Assembly: GCA_013372845.1 (NCBI GenBank)
Contig: JAALOD010000009.1
Location: 1-52,330, forward strand
Length of the DNA: 52,330 nt
Origin: Candidatus Udaeobacter sp.
GTDB taxonomy: Bacteria; Verrucomicrobiota; Verrucomicrobiia; Chthoniobacterales; UBA10450
Direction of reading: 5' to 3'
Shown: positions 31,603-40,103 of the stretch, one piece after another
Position numbering within the stretch: position 1 is the stretch's first letter
Layout of the letters: the number at the start of each line of letters is the position of its first letter
Notes under the pieces: generated by a model
Seen by the model: only the letters and a program-made list of their open reading frames with translations
The model's database searches: none
Told to the model about the DNA's origin: nothing
Translations under genes and position numbers: made by a program

Positions 31603-32436
31603 CTACTGTGGGGCCGGGGCTGCTTTCGGACTCATGATTGGCGCTCGATGCGGCGTCACCAGCGCCGCAGTCGTGCGACCTGCTGTGTCGGTCTGCTCTT
31701 GGCCGACAGCCGACACTTGTGTGCCGCCCCCAAAAATGACCAGGTTTGTATCAATTAGAGTCTTGTTCGATTTCTCGCGCTGCTGCTTTTGGCTTTGTGC
31801 CGCGATCGACTTCACGCTCCGCAGTTGAGGAAAGTCGGTAATGAAGCGACTGGTTTTCATGAAGCGGTCAATATCGACATCTACGGGATCGCTGAGCGCA
31901 GACTCTGGGTTGCCAAACACCATTTGACCCGGACCGACGAGAACCGAATCGCCAAGATGTCCGGGGCGATACGTTCGCGCAGTGCCTTCCAACACCAAAA
32001 ATTTGTAGAAGCCTGGATGGTACTCGATCATGACGGTCGTGCCCGCCACGGCTGCAGCGACGCTGCCTGCGTGAATCGTTGCCCCATTTGCCTCTTTTGG
32101 AGCCTGAACAAGCACTGCTCCATCGCCCAGATTCAAACCGCGCGTCCCCCGAATAAAATCAAATGCAGTATGAGCAGTGAGGCGCACAACGGTTTCGTCA
32201 GAAAAAGTCACCTCAGCGCGCGATCCGTTGCCGGTCCGCACAATGGTCTGCTCGTGCACGATGTCGTTTACCAAAGCCCGCCGCCCGGTGTTCTTAGAGT
32301 CCGCTAATTGGACATGATTTTTTACTCGGGTGACCCGCGCTTCGTTAGTCGAAGCGGCATCCAGCCGGCCGGGAAACGACATCGCAAGGAACGCGATAAT
32401 CGTTATGAGGACAAAAAGGCAAAGCTGCCGGTTCAT
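31603..32436 (-). CDS. Exported FecR-domain protein
   Basis: 277 residues with a signal peptide (LCLFVLITIIAFLAMSFPGRLDA) and one FecR-like beta-domain: RALVNDIVHEQTIVRTGNGSRAEVTFSDETVVRLTAHTAFDFIRGTRGLNL, then VAAAVAGTTVMIEYHPGFYKFLVLEGTARTY and GPGQMVFGNPES. The domain is a close paralogue of the N-terminus of the 1086-residue protein downstream, sharing VRTG..SRAE-TFSD, the AAV-GT turn and the 'TSRFITDFPQL' helix. No FecI sigma factor or TonB receptor is nearby, so iron signalling is unlikely. The C-terminal 60 residues are polar and Pro-rich. Probably the first gene of the operon. Confidence 0.85.
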   Translation of the reverse strand: MNRQLCLFVLITIIAFLAMSFPGRLDAASTNEARVTRVKNHVQLADSKNTGRRALVNDIVHEQTIVRTGNGSRAEVTFSDETVVRLTAHTAFDFIRGTRGLNLGDGAVLVQAPKEANGATIHAGSVAAAVAGTTVMIEYHPGFYKFLVLEGTARTYRPGHLGDSVLVGPGQMVFGNPESALSDPVDVDIDRFMKTSRFITDFPQLRSVKSIAAQSQKQQREKSNKTLIDTNLVIFGGGTQVSAVGQEQTDTAGRTTAALVTPHRAPIMSPKAAPAPQ

Positions 32437-32658
32437 GCATTTTGGTCGAAAACACCTAATTCCGGCGGGCTTTTTGGCGCCTAAACCTTGTTAGGTCAAG
32501 GATTTTTTACACCCCTACAACGTACTTATCCGGGAACGGTGCAGCGAAGTTTCTTGAAAAGTTCAGAATTCGTTCTTGCGTTTTAAAAACGGTCACAAAC
32601 GGCCCGGACAAAGACCGATTCTGGTAATGGGCAGTCAAGTTTTTCACGTAGAACCCGG

Positions 32659-33813
32659 CTACGGCGTTTTGGGTTCCTCCCTGTCGAGAACTGAGACACC
32701 TAGCAACTCGCGTTGCCACGGAACCAGCAATGCCGGCGCTCGCGTACCATCTGCGGCGATCGCCTCGAGCGTGCTTCGCGGCGCAATGAACGAAGGTTCC
32801 AGTCCGAGTTCCTCAGCGGATCTGTTGCGTCGGCGCCCCAGCTCTTCGGCGCGCTGGACTGTCTCATTGCTCGGTCGGGTTCCGAAGCGGCGACGCGAAA
32901 CTGGCCACGCTGATTCAGGCGCCCGCAACGCGGCTTGCGCTGCCTCGCGGAATGCCTCACGGCGGCGGACGGAAAAATGCCTATAGTCAGGAACGCTTCC
33001 CGAAGCGAATTTCACTGCGGCCTTCAAGAGCTCCTCATTCCGCAAGACGTGAAACGGAGGGCGATCTGCCTTTTCTGCTTCTTTTTCGCGCCATTGCCAA
33101 AGCGCACGAAGTACCGCAGCGGACCGCCCACGGAGTAAACCAGATCCGCGGATACGCCAAAGTTCGTCCTGATCGCGCGCCCGCGCCACCGCCGCCAGCT
33201 CAATGGCACGTTGGCATGACTGCCGCAGCCAATCCCGGCGCTCAGAGCGATCCAACTCGGCTTCCAATTTTTCGGCAAGGGGCAGCAAATAATGCACATC
33301 ATTAATCGCGTATTCCGCCATGCGCGCCGGCAGAGGTCGTTGTGCCCAATTCGCCTTTTGCGAACTCTTCAGCAAGGTGAGACCGAAATAGCGTTTCACC
33401 AACGCGGCCAGGCTAAATTCACGAATGCCGAGGAGGCGAGCCGCAATCATTGTGTCAAAGATTTTGCTCGCTGCCAGATTCAGACCGCGGCGCAGCATTC
33501 GCAGATCGTAATCGGCGCCGTGCAAAACGATTTCCTTTGCTTCCAGCGCCCGACGCAATGGCTCCAGATCGATATTGGCCAGTGGATCGACTATATAATC
33601 GCAAACAGCCCGCGCGGATTCATGACCCGGGGACTCGCGTGGCCCGGCATCAGTGACGCCACCTACCGCGCCGGTTGCCGGGACGCTGATTTGGAGCAAA
33701 CAAAGTTTTTCCCGATACGAATGCAGACTGTCGGCTTCGGTATCGACTGCAACGCGATCGCCAGATTCGATTTGCTGAACTAAACTTACGAGTCGCGCGG
33801 CGTCCGTAATCAC
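32659..33813 (-). CDS. rnd: Ribonuclease D
   Basis: 384 residues. The DEDDy exonuclease motifs are D24-T-E26 (AVDTEADSL), HGADYDLRMLRRG and YAINDVHYLLPLAE, and a HRDC domain follows at about 210-290 (LWRIRGSGLLRGRSAAVLRALWQWREKEAEKADRPPFHVL). It trims the 3' ends of tRNA precursors and other small RNAs in the cytosol. Between the first strand and the second motif there is an unusual insertion rich in Gly, Pro and Arg (PATGAVGGVTDAGPRESPG) not present in E. coli Rnd. It follows rho by 8 bp and is probably co-transcribed. Confidence 0.92.
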   Translation of the reverse strand: MITDAARLVSLVQQIESGDRVAVDTEADSLHSYREKLCLLQISVPATGAVGGVTDAGPRESPGHESARAVCDYIVDPLANIDLEPLRRALEAKEIVLHGADYDLRMLRRGLNLAASKIFDTMIAARLLGIREFSLAALVKRYFGLTLLKSSQKANWAQRPLPARMAEYAINDVHYLLPLAEKLEAELDRSERRDWLRQSCQRAIELAAVARARDQDELWRIRGSGLLRGRSAAVLRALWQWREKEAEKADRPPFHVLRNEELLKAAVKFASGSVPDYRHFSVRRREAFREAAQAALRAPESAWPVSRRRFGTRPSNETVQRAEELGRRRNRSAEELGLEPSFIAPRSTLEAIAADGTRAPALLVPWQRELLGVSVLDREEPKTP

Positions 33814-33821
33814 GTTTCGCG

Positions 33822-35219
33822 TCAGCGCAATCCGCTCAAGAGCAATTCAGCGTTGGTTTTGGTCGCTTGCAGGTTATCGATCAGCTTTTCCATCGCTTCG
33901 AGAGGCGGAAGCGCTGCCATCGTTTTTCGCAACATCAGCACGCGTTCCCATTCATCGGGATGATACAACAACTCCTCGCGCCGGGTCGCTGAGAGCATCG
34001 GGTGGATGGCCGGATATAGCCGTTTCTCCTGCAGAGCGCGATCGAGATGCAACTCCATGTTGCCGGTGCCCTTGAATTCTTCGAAAATCAATTCATCCAT
34101 TCGACTGCCGGTCTCGGTCAAAGCGGTCGCGAGCACCGTCAGGCTGCCACCTTCTTCCACGTTGCGCGCTGAACCGAAGAATTTCTTTGGCTTAATCAGC
34201 GCCTTCGCCTCGACTCCGCCAGACATGATTCGTCCCCTGCCCGGCTGCAGATTGTTGTACCCGCGCGAAAGCCGCGTAATACTGTCGAGTAGAAGCACCA
34301 CGTCCTGTTTCATTTCCACGAGACGTTTGGCGCGCTCCATCACCATCTCTGCCACTTGAACGTGCCGCTGAACGCTTTCGTCAAAGTTGGAATGATAAAT
34401 CTGGCAATCGACTTCCCGCTCCAGGTCCGTCACTTCTTCCGGCCGTTCGTCGACCAAAAGTAATATGAGAACAACCTCAGGATGATTTACCCGAATCGCT
34501 TTGGCGATTTCCTTTAGGAGGATGGTCTTGCCCACTCGCGGCGGCGCGACGATAAGCCCGCGCTGCCCGCGGCCCAGCGGTGCCAGTAAATCCACCGCAC
34601 GCGCAGTTATGGAATTCGTCTTTGGATTTTCCAGAATGATCCTGCCCTGCGGGAATTGCGGTGTTAACTTGTCAAAGTCGGTCGGCTCCGTCCATTCTTC
34701 GGTCGCCTGGCCCTCAATTCTTGTGACTTTGTCGAGAGACAGGAATTTGCCGCGTTGCCCCGGCAATTGCACAGTCCCCGCAATCTTTTGCCCGGGCCGC
34801 AAATGATGTTGCTCAATGAGCGCGCGAGAGACGCAGACGTCCTCAGGGACAGGTAAAAAGTTCAATTTCGGCCAGCGCAACATGGCAAACGAATCGCCCA
34901 CCTGGTCGAGGAAACCTTCCGCAGTGACAGTAGCGCCGCTCACTAATGCCGCGCGGAGAATATCGAGAATATGCTGATTACGCGAGCGGGCGGGGTGCAG
35001 ATATACATCCAAACCCCGCGCCAATGCCTCGAGCTCTTCGCCTGAGGACTCTTGGAGCTCGTTTAGGTCGAGCGCGAGGTCGGTTTTTAAGTTGCGCTCT
35101 TCGTTGGAGCGCATCCTCGATGATTGGGGAGCCTCGGCTGCACTTTGACTGTCGGGAGGCAAGACGCCTGCCTCCATAGTTTCTGTGTGTGAGGCCGAGC
35201 CCTTTAGCTTTTCTTCCAT
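33822..35219 (-). CDS. rho: Transcription termination factor Rho
   Basis: 465 residues from ATG 35219. After a 45-residue variable, acidic leader come the Rho N-terminal helices (DLNELQESSGEELEALARGLDV), the RNA-binding cold-shock-like domain, and the ATPase core. Walker A is APPRVGKT, where E. coli has APPKAGKT; Walker B is DVVLLLDSITRLSRGYN, the Q loop MSGGVEAKAL and the R loop TALTETGSRMDE are intact. The hexameric helicase ends transcription of untranslated RNA. Its start overlaps the coaE stop by 16 bp and rnd follows by 8 bp, making a tight operon. Confidence 0.96.
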   Translation of the reverse strand: MEEKLKGSASHTETMEAGVLPPDSQSAAEAPQSSRMRSNEERNLKTDLALDLNELQESSGEELEALARGLDVYLHPARSRNQHILDILRAALVSGATVTAEGFLDQVGDSFAMLRWPKLNFLPVPEDVCVSRALIEQHHLRPGQKIAGTVQLPGQRGKFLSLDKVTRIEGQATEEWTEPTDFDKLTPQFPQGRIILENPKTNSITARAVDLLAPLGRGQRGLIVAPPRVGKTILLKEIAKAIRVNHPEVVLILLLVDERPEEVTDLEREVDCQIYHSNFDESVQRHVQVAEMVMERAKRLVEMKQDVVLLLDSITRLSRGYNNLQPGRGRIMSGGVEAKALIKPKKFFGSARNVEEGGSLTVLATALTETGSRMDELIFEEFKGTGNMELHLDRALQEKRLYPAIHPMLSATRREELLYHPDEWERVLMLRKTMAALPPLEAMEKLIDNLQATKTNAELLLSGLR

Positions 35220-35815
35220 GATTGCTCTTGCCAAAGCGCGACAAGCTCCTTCGCTTGCTCCATAAGTGTCACACGGTCGCCGTTATTCCAGACAACATGA
35301 TCCGCACGTTTGATTTTCTCCTCCAGGGGCATTTGTGAGTTAATCATTTGTTCGGCTTCCGAGCGTTTCAGAGATTTTCGTTTCGCCAATCGGTCTAACT
35401 GGACATTTCGCGAACAGGCAACCACGACGACTCGCTCGCACAATGTTTCGCCGCCGGTTTCATAAAGAAGTGGAATGTCAGCAAAGAAAAAGTCGGGAGA
35501 ATTACGATGCTTTTTCGCCTCCGCCATCCACTGGCGACGAATCCGAGGGTGAAGAATTTGTTCGAGCGCGCGTCTCTTGGCCGCCTCTCGAAACACTATC
35601 GCCCGAAGTTTCGTTCGATTCAAGTCCCCATCTGGCGAAAAGACCCCGCCGCCAAACTGACCGAGGATTTCCTGTTTCACCTCTGGAAGTTCGGCGAGTG
35701 AACGCCCTGCCAGATCGGCATCAAAGAATTTCGCCGCGGGCACGATCTCGCGCAGGCAGTCACAAAACGTGCTTTTGCCCGTGGAGATTCCGCCCGTGAT
35801 TCCGATCGCAGGCAT
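35204..35815 (-). CDS. coaE: Dephospho-CoA kinase
   Basis: 203 residues from ATG 35815. P-loop GITGGISTGKSTF at the N-terminus, FDADLAGRSL with the catalytic Asp, LEQILHPRIRRQW, and ADIPLLYETG are the CoaE signatures, along with RKSLKRSEAEQMINSQMPLEEKIKRAD at the lid. It phosphorylates dephospho-CoA in the last step of coenzyme A synthesis. The gene overlaps rho by 16 bp at its 3' end and starts 10 bp after the stop of a large BNR-repeat gene. The track's extra 14 N-terminal residues come from the overlap with that gene and are not needed. Confidence 0.95.
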   Translation of the reverse strand: MPAIGITGGISTGKSTFCDCLREIVPAAKFFDADLAGRSLAELPEVKQEILGQFGGGVFSPDGDLNRTKLRAIVFREAAKRRALEQILHPRIRRQWMAEAKKHRNSPDFFFADIPLLYETGGETLCERVVVVACSRNVQLDRLAKRKSLKRSEAEQMINSQMPLEEKIKRADHVVWNNGDRVTLMEQAKELVALWQEQSWKKS

Positions 35816-35825
35816 GGCGCGACGG

Positions 35826-38639
35826 TCACCGCGGGGTGATGCCTTCGGCAAGATCAACGTGAAACGTCTGTTTCATCTTCGTTGTACCAAAGGTTAACTC
35901 CGCTGTGTACTCTCCAGCTGGGAGAAGCCGCTTGGGATCGTCACCACCGTATTCAGCAATCACGTCCTTGGTCGGCCGCAGGTCCCAGGTCAACCGCGTA
36001 AAACCCGGTGTGCCCGGCGCTTTTAGATTTGCGACTGGCTGTCCGGTTGATTTTGTCACGACGATTTTGATTTCGTCGCCCGTAAACTCTCGCACCCAGA
36101 CTGTGAACAACGCCCCTTCAGGCGGATTTTGGCCGCGATAAATCCCCTTGCCATTCGAATCAACAAAGCCCGGTTGAAGATAAGCGCCGGTCACGGAACG
36201 CACGCTAAACAATTGAGCAGGCTTGGACGCAATCTCCGGTGTGAATTCGCGAAACGGGATCGTGTCGTCAAGAATGGCAATGCTGCGACCATGTGTTGCG
36301 ATGACAAGATCTGAGGTGCGCGGATGAATCTGGATGTCATCCACTCGGACCGAAGGAACATCGCCGATGCGCACCCAATGCGCGCCTTGATCGAACGACG
36401 CTAACACTCCGAAGTGCGTACCAGCGTAGAGTAATTTAGGATTGACCGGATCCTCGCGGACAACTTCAACAGGATTGCCCTGCGGAAGATCGCCTGTGAC
36501 GGATAGCCATGTTTTTCCCAGATCAGCGGTACGCAAAATCAAGGGGCTGTCATTACCCGAGCGATACGCATTGATCGCAACGTACGCCACATTCGCATCG
36601 AAATTGGAAGGCTCGATACGCACGACCCATTGACCGCGCGCCGGCTCCGGCAGATTGCTCGTCAATTCAGTCCATTTGCCACCGTCATTCTCTGTAATCC
36701 AAAGCCTCCCATCATCCGTCCCCGCCCACAAAAGACCAGCGCGCTTCGGTGACTCGGCAAGCGAAAAGACGACCCCGTAATTTTCCGCGCCGCTTCCAGT
36801 GGCGTTTGTTTTAGTTGCATCGTTGTACGTAAGGTCGGGACTGATCACAGAATATTTTTCCATCCGGTCGGTGAGTTTGAAGACACAGTTGCCGCCCAGG
36901 TAAATCACGCCCGGCTTATGCCGGCTCATGATCATTGGTGAATTCCAATGAAAGCGATAGCGCGGTTGACCTTCGGCTGGCTCGGGACGCAAACGGCGTA
37001 TCTCGCCATTTCGCAAATTGATCCGATGGACTTCGCCCTGCTGACTTTCCGCATAAAAGGTATCGCGGTCGGCTGGATCGAACAGGACATAAAAGCCGTC
37101 CCCACCAGCAAGCGCCGTCCAATCGCAGTTGCGAATGCCTTCCTTGCTCTGGACTCCGCTCGGCCCCACCCAGTTTTCGTTGTCTTGGAGGCCGCCGGCA
37201 ATTCGGAAATACGGTTTCGTGTCGTCTAGCGAAATCCGATAATATTCTCCCGAAGGAATCTTGTTCAGATGATCCCAGTTTTTGCCGCCGGCGAAACTTT
37301 GATACACACCGCCATCCGTCCCTAGGAGCAAACGTTGGCAAACTGGCGGTTTTGGAGGCTTGTTTTTATCTTCCGGTTTGGGCGGCTTCGGCGGCGGCGC
37401 TGTGCCGGGTTGAATCGCCAGCGCATGACAATCCGGATGAACTTTCTCACTTAGGTCTTCGCGAAAATTCTTGCCGCCATCATCAGACACCAGCAGGGCG
37501 AAGCCCAGAACATAAACGCGCTGATCGTTTGCTGGATCAATACGAATCTGGCTGAAATAAAATGGACGCGGATCAATGGCGCTCATGCGCGTCCATTTTT
37601 CGCCTCCGTCATCGGATCGAAAAACGCCGCCGGTCTTACTGCGCAGATCATCCAGCCTGCCAAATCCTCCCTCGTAACTTTGCACGACTGCCATGACGAT
37701 CCTCGGGTTAGTTGCGCTGATCGCCAGACCGATGCGACCGATTTGAGTGGGCAAACCGCCGGCAAGCTTCTTCCAAGTCGTGCCACCGTCTGTACTCTTG
37801 AAAATTCCCCCGACATCTTCACCACCAGACACGCCGGGGCCGGAAGTGAAACTCCATGGCGTGCGTTGTCGCGCATAAAGTGCAGCGTAAACTGTCTCCG
37901 CGTTCGTGGGATCGATGATCACGTCGCCACATCCAGTGCGCGCATCGTGTGGAGCAGCTGCTTTCAAAACCAGTTTCCATGTTTTGCCCGCATCAGTGGT
38001 CTTGAACAATCCGCGTTCGCCGCCATCCGCCCACAGGTTGCCCATTGCGGCGACGTAGGCGACGTCCGGTTTTTTGGGATCGACAACAATCCGCGCGATG
38101 GTACGGCTGTTTTTCAATCCGACGTTCTGCCACTTTTCTCCGCCATCGGTCGACCGATAAACACCATCGCCCCAGCCAGACGAATTCCGGTCGTTCGCCT
38201 CACCCGTTCCCACCCAAATCACATCTGAATCCGATGGCGCAACCGCGACTGCGCCAATCGAGAGCATCGGTTGCTTGTCGAAGATTGATTCAAAACTAAC
38301 GCCGTTGTCGTTCGTTTTGAAAACGCCGCCGTGTGCCAGGCCGACGTAGAAGACAAAAGGATTATGTGGACTAATCGCAATGTCCGAAACACGCCCACCC
38401 ATCACGGCCGGACCAATCGAGCGCGCTTTCAGATTTTTGAAAAGGACATCGGTCAGCTCGGGCGGGGTCGGCGACAGAGTCGGCGTCGGAGATGAAGATG
38501 AAGACAAAGACACGGTCGCGGTGGGCGACGCAACTGTGGCCGGCAAACGCCCGGGTTGCGTCTCCTCTTGTGCGGGCAGGCTGGGGACCGCACAAATCGA
38601 AAACAGCAAAGCGCACAAGTATGAAAATCGATTAGTCAT
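35826..38639 (-). CDS. Exported BNR/sortilin-type beta-propeller protein
   Basis: 937 residues with a signal peptide (SYLCALLFSICAVPSLPAQ) and a Pro/Ser/Thr-rich linker. The body is a series of BNR (Asp-box) repeats, for example GGVFKTNDNGVSF, GVYRSTDGGEKW, GLFKTTDAGKTW, GIFKSTDGGTTW, GVFRSDDGGEKW and LLVSDDGGKNF. These build one or two VPS10-like propellers, followed by a roughly 120-residue beta domain with RLTWDLRPTKDVIAEYGGD. Bacterial members of this type are found as exported 'glycosyl hydrolase' annotations, but no catalytic residues can be named. It is probably a carbohydrate- or surface-binding protein. Confidence 0.9.
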   Translation of the reverse strand: MTNRFSYLCALLFSICAVPSLPAQEETQPGRLPATVASPTATVSLSSSSSPTPTLSPTPPELTDVLFKNLKARSIGPAVMGGRVSDIAISPHNPFVFYVGLAHGGVFKTNDNGVSFESIFDKQPMLSIGAVAVAPSDSDVIWVGTGEANDRNSSGWGDGVYRSTDGGEKWQNVGLKNSRTIARIVVDPKKPDVAYVAAMGNLWADGGERGLFKTTDAGKTWKLVLKAAAPHDARTGCGDVIIDPTNAETVYAALYARQRTPWSFTSGPGVSGGEDVGGIFKSTDGGTTWKKLAGGLPTQIGRIGLAISATNPRIVMAVVQSYEGGFGRLDDLRSKTGGVFRSDDGGEKWTRMSAIDPRPFYFSQIRIDPANDQRVYVLGFALLVSDDGGKNFREDLSEKVHPDCHALAIQPGTAPPPKPPKPEDKNKPPKPPVCQRLLLGTDGGVYQSFAGGKNWDHLNKIPSGEYYRISLDDTKPYFRIAGGLQDNENWVGPSGVQSKEGIRNCDWTALAGGDGFYVLFDPADRDTFYAESQQGEVHRINLRNGEIRRLRPEPAEGQPRYRFHWNSPMIMSRHKPGVIYLGGNCVFKLTDRMEKYSVISPDLTYNDATKTNATGSGAENYGVVFSLAESPKRAGLLWAGTDDGRLWITENDGGKWTELTSNLPEPARGQWVVRIEPSNFDANVAYVAINAYRSGNDSPLILRTADLGKTWLSVTGDLPQGNPVEVVREDPVNPKLLYAGTHFGVLASFDQGAHWVRIGDVPSVRVDDIQIHPRTSDLVIATHGRSIAILDDTIPFREFTPEIASKPAQLFSVRSVTGAYLQPGFVDSNGKGIYRGQNPPEGALFTVWVREFTGDEIKIVVTKSTGQPVANLKAPGTPGFTRLTWDLRPTKDVIAEYGGDDPKRLLPAGEYTAELTFGTTKMKQTFHVDLAEGITPR

Positions 38640-38704
38640 GAGGAGGCTACCATCGCGTTCTACGGCTACACGGCAAGCGCTTCACTTGGCGATTCTATGA
38701 GTGA

Positions 38705-38719
38705 CAGGCGAAGCGCCTG
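38705..38719. repeat. Small hairpin CAGGCG-AAG-CGCCTG
   Basis: A perfect 6-bp stem with a 3-base loop is embedded in GACAGGCGAAGCGCCTGCCCTACA between the divergent BNR and fabI genes. No T-run follows, so it is not an intrinsic terminator. The wording is like other dispersed hairpins of this genome type. Confidence 0.4.
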
Positions 38720-38798
38720 CCCTACAATCGGTTACCGTAAGCGCGACAGTTTGCGATGTGCCGAATCATTGTAACCTTGTAACTTGTTTTAACTTCTT

Positions 38799-39575
38799 AT
38801 GACACAGCAAGTTTTGGCAGGAAAAGTCGGCCTGGTCTTCGGCGTGGCGAACAAGCGCAGCATTGCGTGGGCAATCGCAAAAGCATGGGCCTCAGCCGGT
38901 GCGCGCTTGATTTTCAATTATCAAGGCGAACGACTAAAGGAAAACGTCGAGGAACTGGTGGGCGAGTTTGGAGAGAATACCCCATTGTTTCCCTGCGACG
39001 TTTCCAGCGACGATGAGATCAACTCGTTCTTCGAAAACGTGCGGCGTGAGACCGATCGCGTCGATTTGATGCTTCACTCGCTTGCTTTCGCGCCGAGGGA
39101 AGCGTTAGAAGGCGATTTTGTGAGCACAACACGCGAAGCGTTCCGCATGGCACAAGACGTGAGCGCTTACTCGCTCGTGGCGCTCGCTCGCGAAGCGGCG
39201 CCCTTGATGACAAATGGCGGCAGCATCGTGGCCATGACTTACTACGGATCAGAAAAGGTCGTGCCGCACTACAATGTGATGGGCGTAGCCAAGGCCAGCC
39301 TCGAAGCGAGCACGCGCTATCTTGCCTACGACCTCGGGCCGAAAAAAATCCGGATAAACTGCATTTCCGCCGGACCGGTTCAAACGCTGGCCGCGCGTGG
39401 CATCAGCGGGTTCACGTCGATGTTGAAGCATTATCACGAACGCGCGCCTTTGAAGCGCAGCTGTGATCCGGCCGAGTTAGGCGCCACCGGAGTCTTTCTT
39501 GCCAGCGATGGGGCCGCCGCAATAACCGGCCAGGTCATCTATGTCGATGGCGGGTATCAAATAATGGGAATGTAA
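38799..39575 (+). CDS. fabI: Enoyl-[acyl-carrier-protein] reductase (NADH)
   Basis: 258 residues. The FabI-specific GVANKRSIAWAIAKA cofactor loop, HSLAFAPREALEGDF and the Y148, Y158 and K165 triad (TYYGSEKVVPHYNVMGVAK) are all present, as are NCISAGPVQTLAARGI and the C-terminal TGQVIYVDGGYQIMGM. It reduces enoyl-ACP in the last step of each fatty-acid elongation cycle. It is monocistronic by spacing, divergent from the BNR gene. The target residues for triclosan-type inhibitors are of the sensitive FabI class, but that is a family statement only. Confidence 0.96.
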   Translation: MTQQVLAGKVGLVFGVANKRSIAWAIAKAWASAGARLIFNYQGERLKENVEELVGEFGENTPLFPCDVSSDDEINSFFENVRRETDRVDLMLHSLAFAPREALEGDFVSTTREAFRMAQDVSAYSLVALAREAAPLMTNGGSIVAMTYYGSEKVVPHYNVMGVAKASLEASTRYLAYDLGPKKIRINCISAGPVQTLAARGISGFTSMLKHYHERAPLKRSCDPAELGATGVFLASDGAAAITGQVIYVDGGYQIMGM

Positions 39576-39664
39576 CCGGGGTCCTCCTCTCACTCTTACT
39601 CTTGCTCGTAATTGAATCGTGGCGCGGCGCGCCCGGCCGTCGCGCCCTACTTTCATCATGACAT

Positions 39665-39967
39665 ATGATTGCGCGAATCTGGCACGGCTGGACGAAACGA
39701 GCGGACGCAAACGCGTACGAGAACATGCTGCGGGACGAAATTTTCCCGAGCATTGCTGCGCGAAACATCAAAGGCTACCGCGGCGCAGAATTGTTCATCC
39801 GCGAAGATGACGATGAAATGGAATTCGTCACCCTGCTTCGATTTGATTCACTGGATGCCGTGAAAAAATTCGCCGGCTCCGATGAGACCAGGCCTGTGAT
39901 TTTTCCGGGTGTCGAAAAACTCCTTACACGGATGGAGCCGGCGCGGCATTATCGCGTGGCGATCTGA
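39665..39967 (+). CDS. Antibiotic-biosynthesis-monooxygenase-like (ABM) protein
   Basis: The 100-residue protein is a single ferredoxin-like ABM domain: MIARIWHGWTKRADANAYENML, GYRGAELFIREDDDEMEFVTLLRFDSLDAVKKFAGSD and the C-terminal HYRVAI. It is a small cytosolic dimer; members include heme-degrading and quinone-forming enzymes and many of unknown role. The heme-ligand pattern of IsdG is not evident. The gene starts at ATG 39665, 90 bp after fabI on the same strand, and is followed by the FAD-linked oxidase. Confidence 0.85.
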   Translation: MIARIWHGWTKRADANAYENMLRDEIFPSIAARNIKGYRGAELFIREDDDEMEFVTLLRFDSLDAVKKFAGSDETRPVIFPGVEKLLTRMEPARHYRVAI

Positions 39968-40050
39968 GGAGGAACGCGTTGATAGATTCCAGGCGGCAAA
40001 GCCGCATTCATTCGCCATCGTCTTCGGAGAAGCCGATCCACTTGTAGCAG

Positions 40051-40068
40051 CCCCGAAAGCGTTCGGGG
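40051..40068. repeat. Hairpin CCCCGAA-AGCG-TTCGGGG
   Basis: A perfect 7-bp stem with a 4-base loop in the 136-bp gap between the ABM gene and the FAD oxidase. No T-run follows. It may slow transcription or be part of a dispersed repeat. Confidence 0.5.
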
Positions 40069-40103
40069 TTGCCCCACAACTCAGGCGCGCCACGTTAGTC
40101 CCT

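Noticed and set aside
31603-32436. FecR as an iron-citrate anti-sigma system
   Set aside because: No FecI-type sigma factor or TonB-dependent receptor is nearby, and both FecR proteins are exported with signal peptides.
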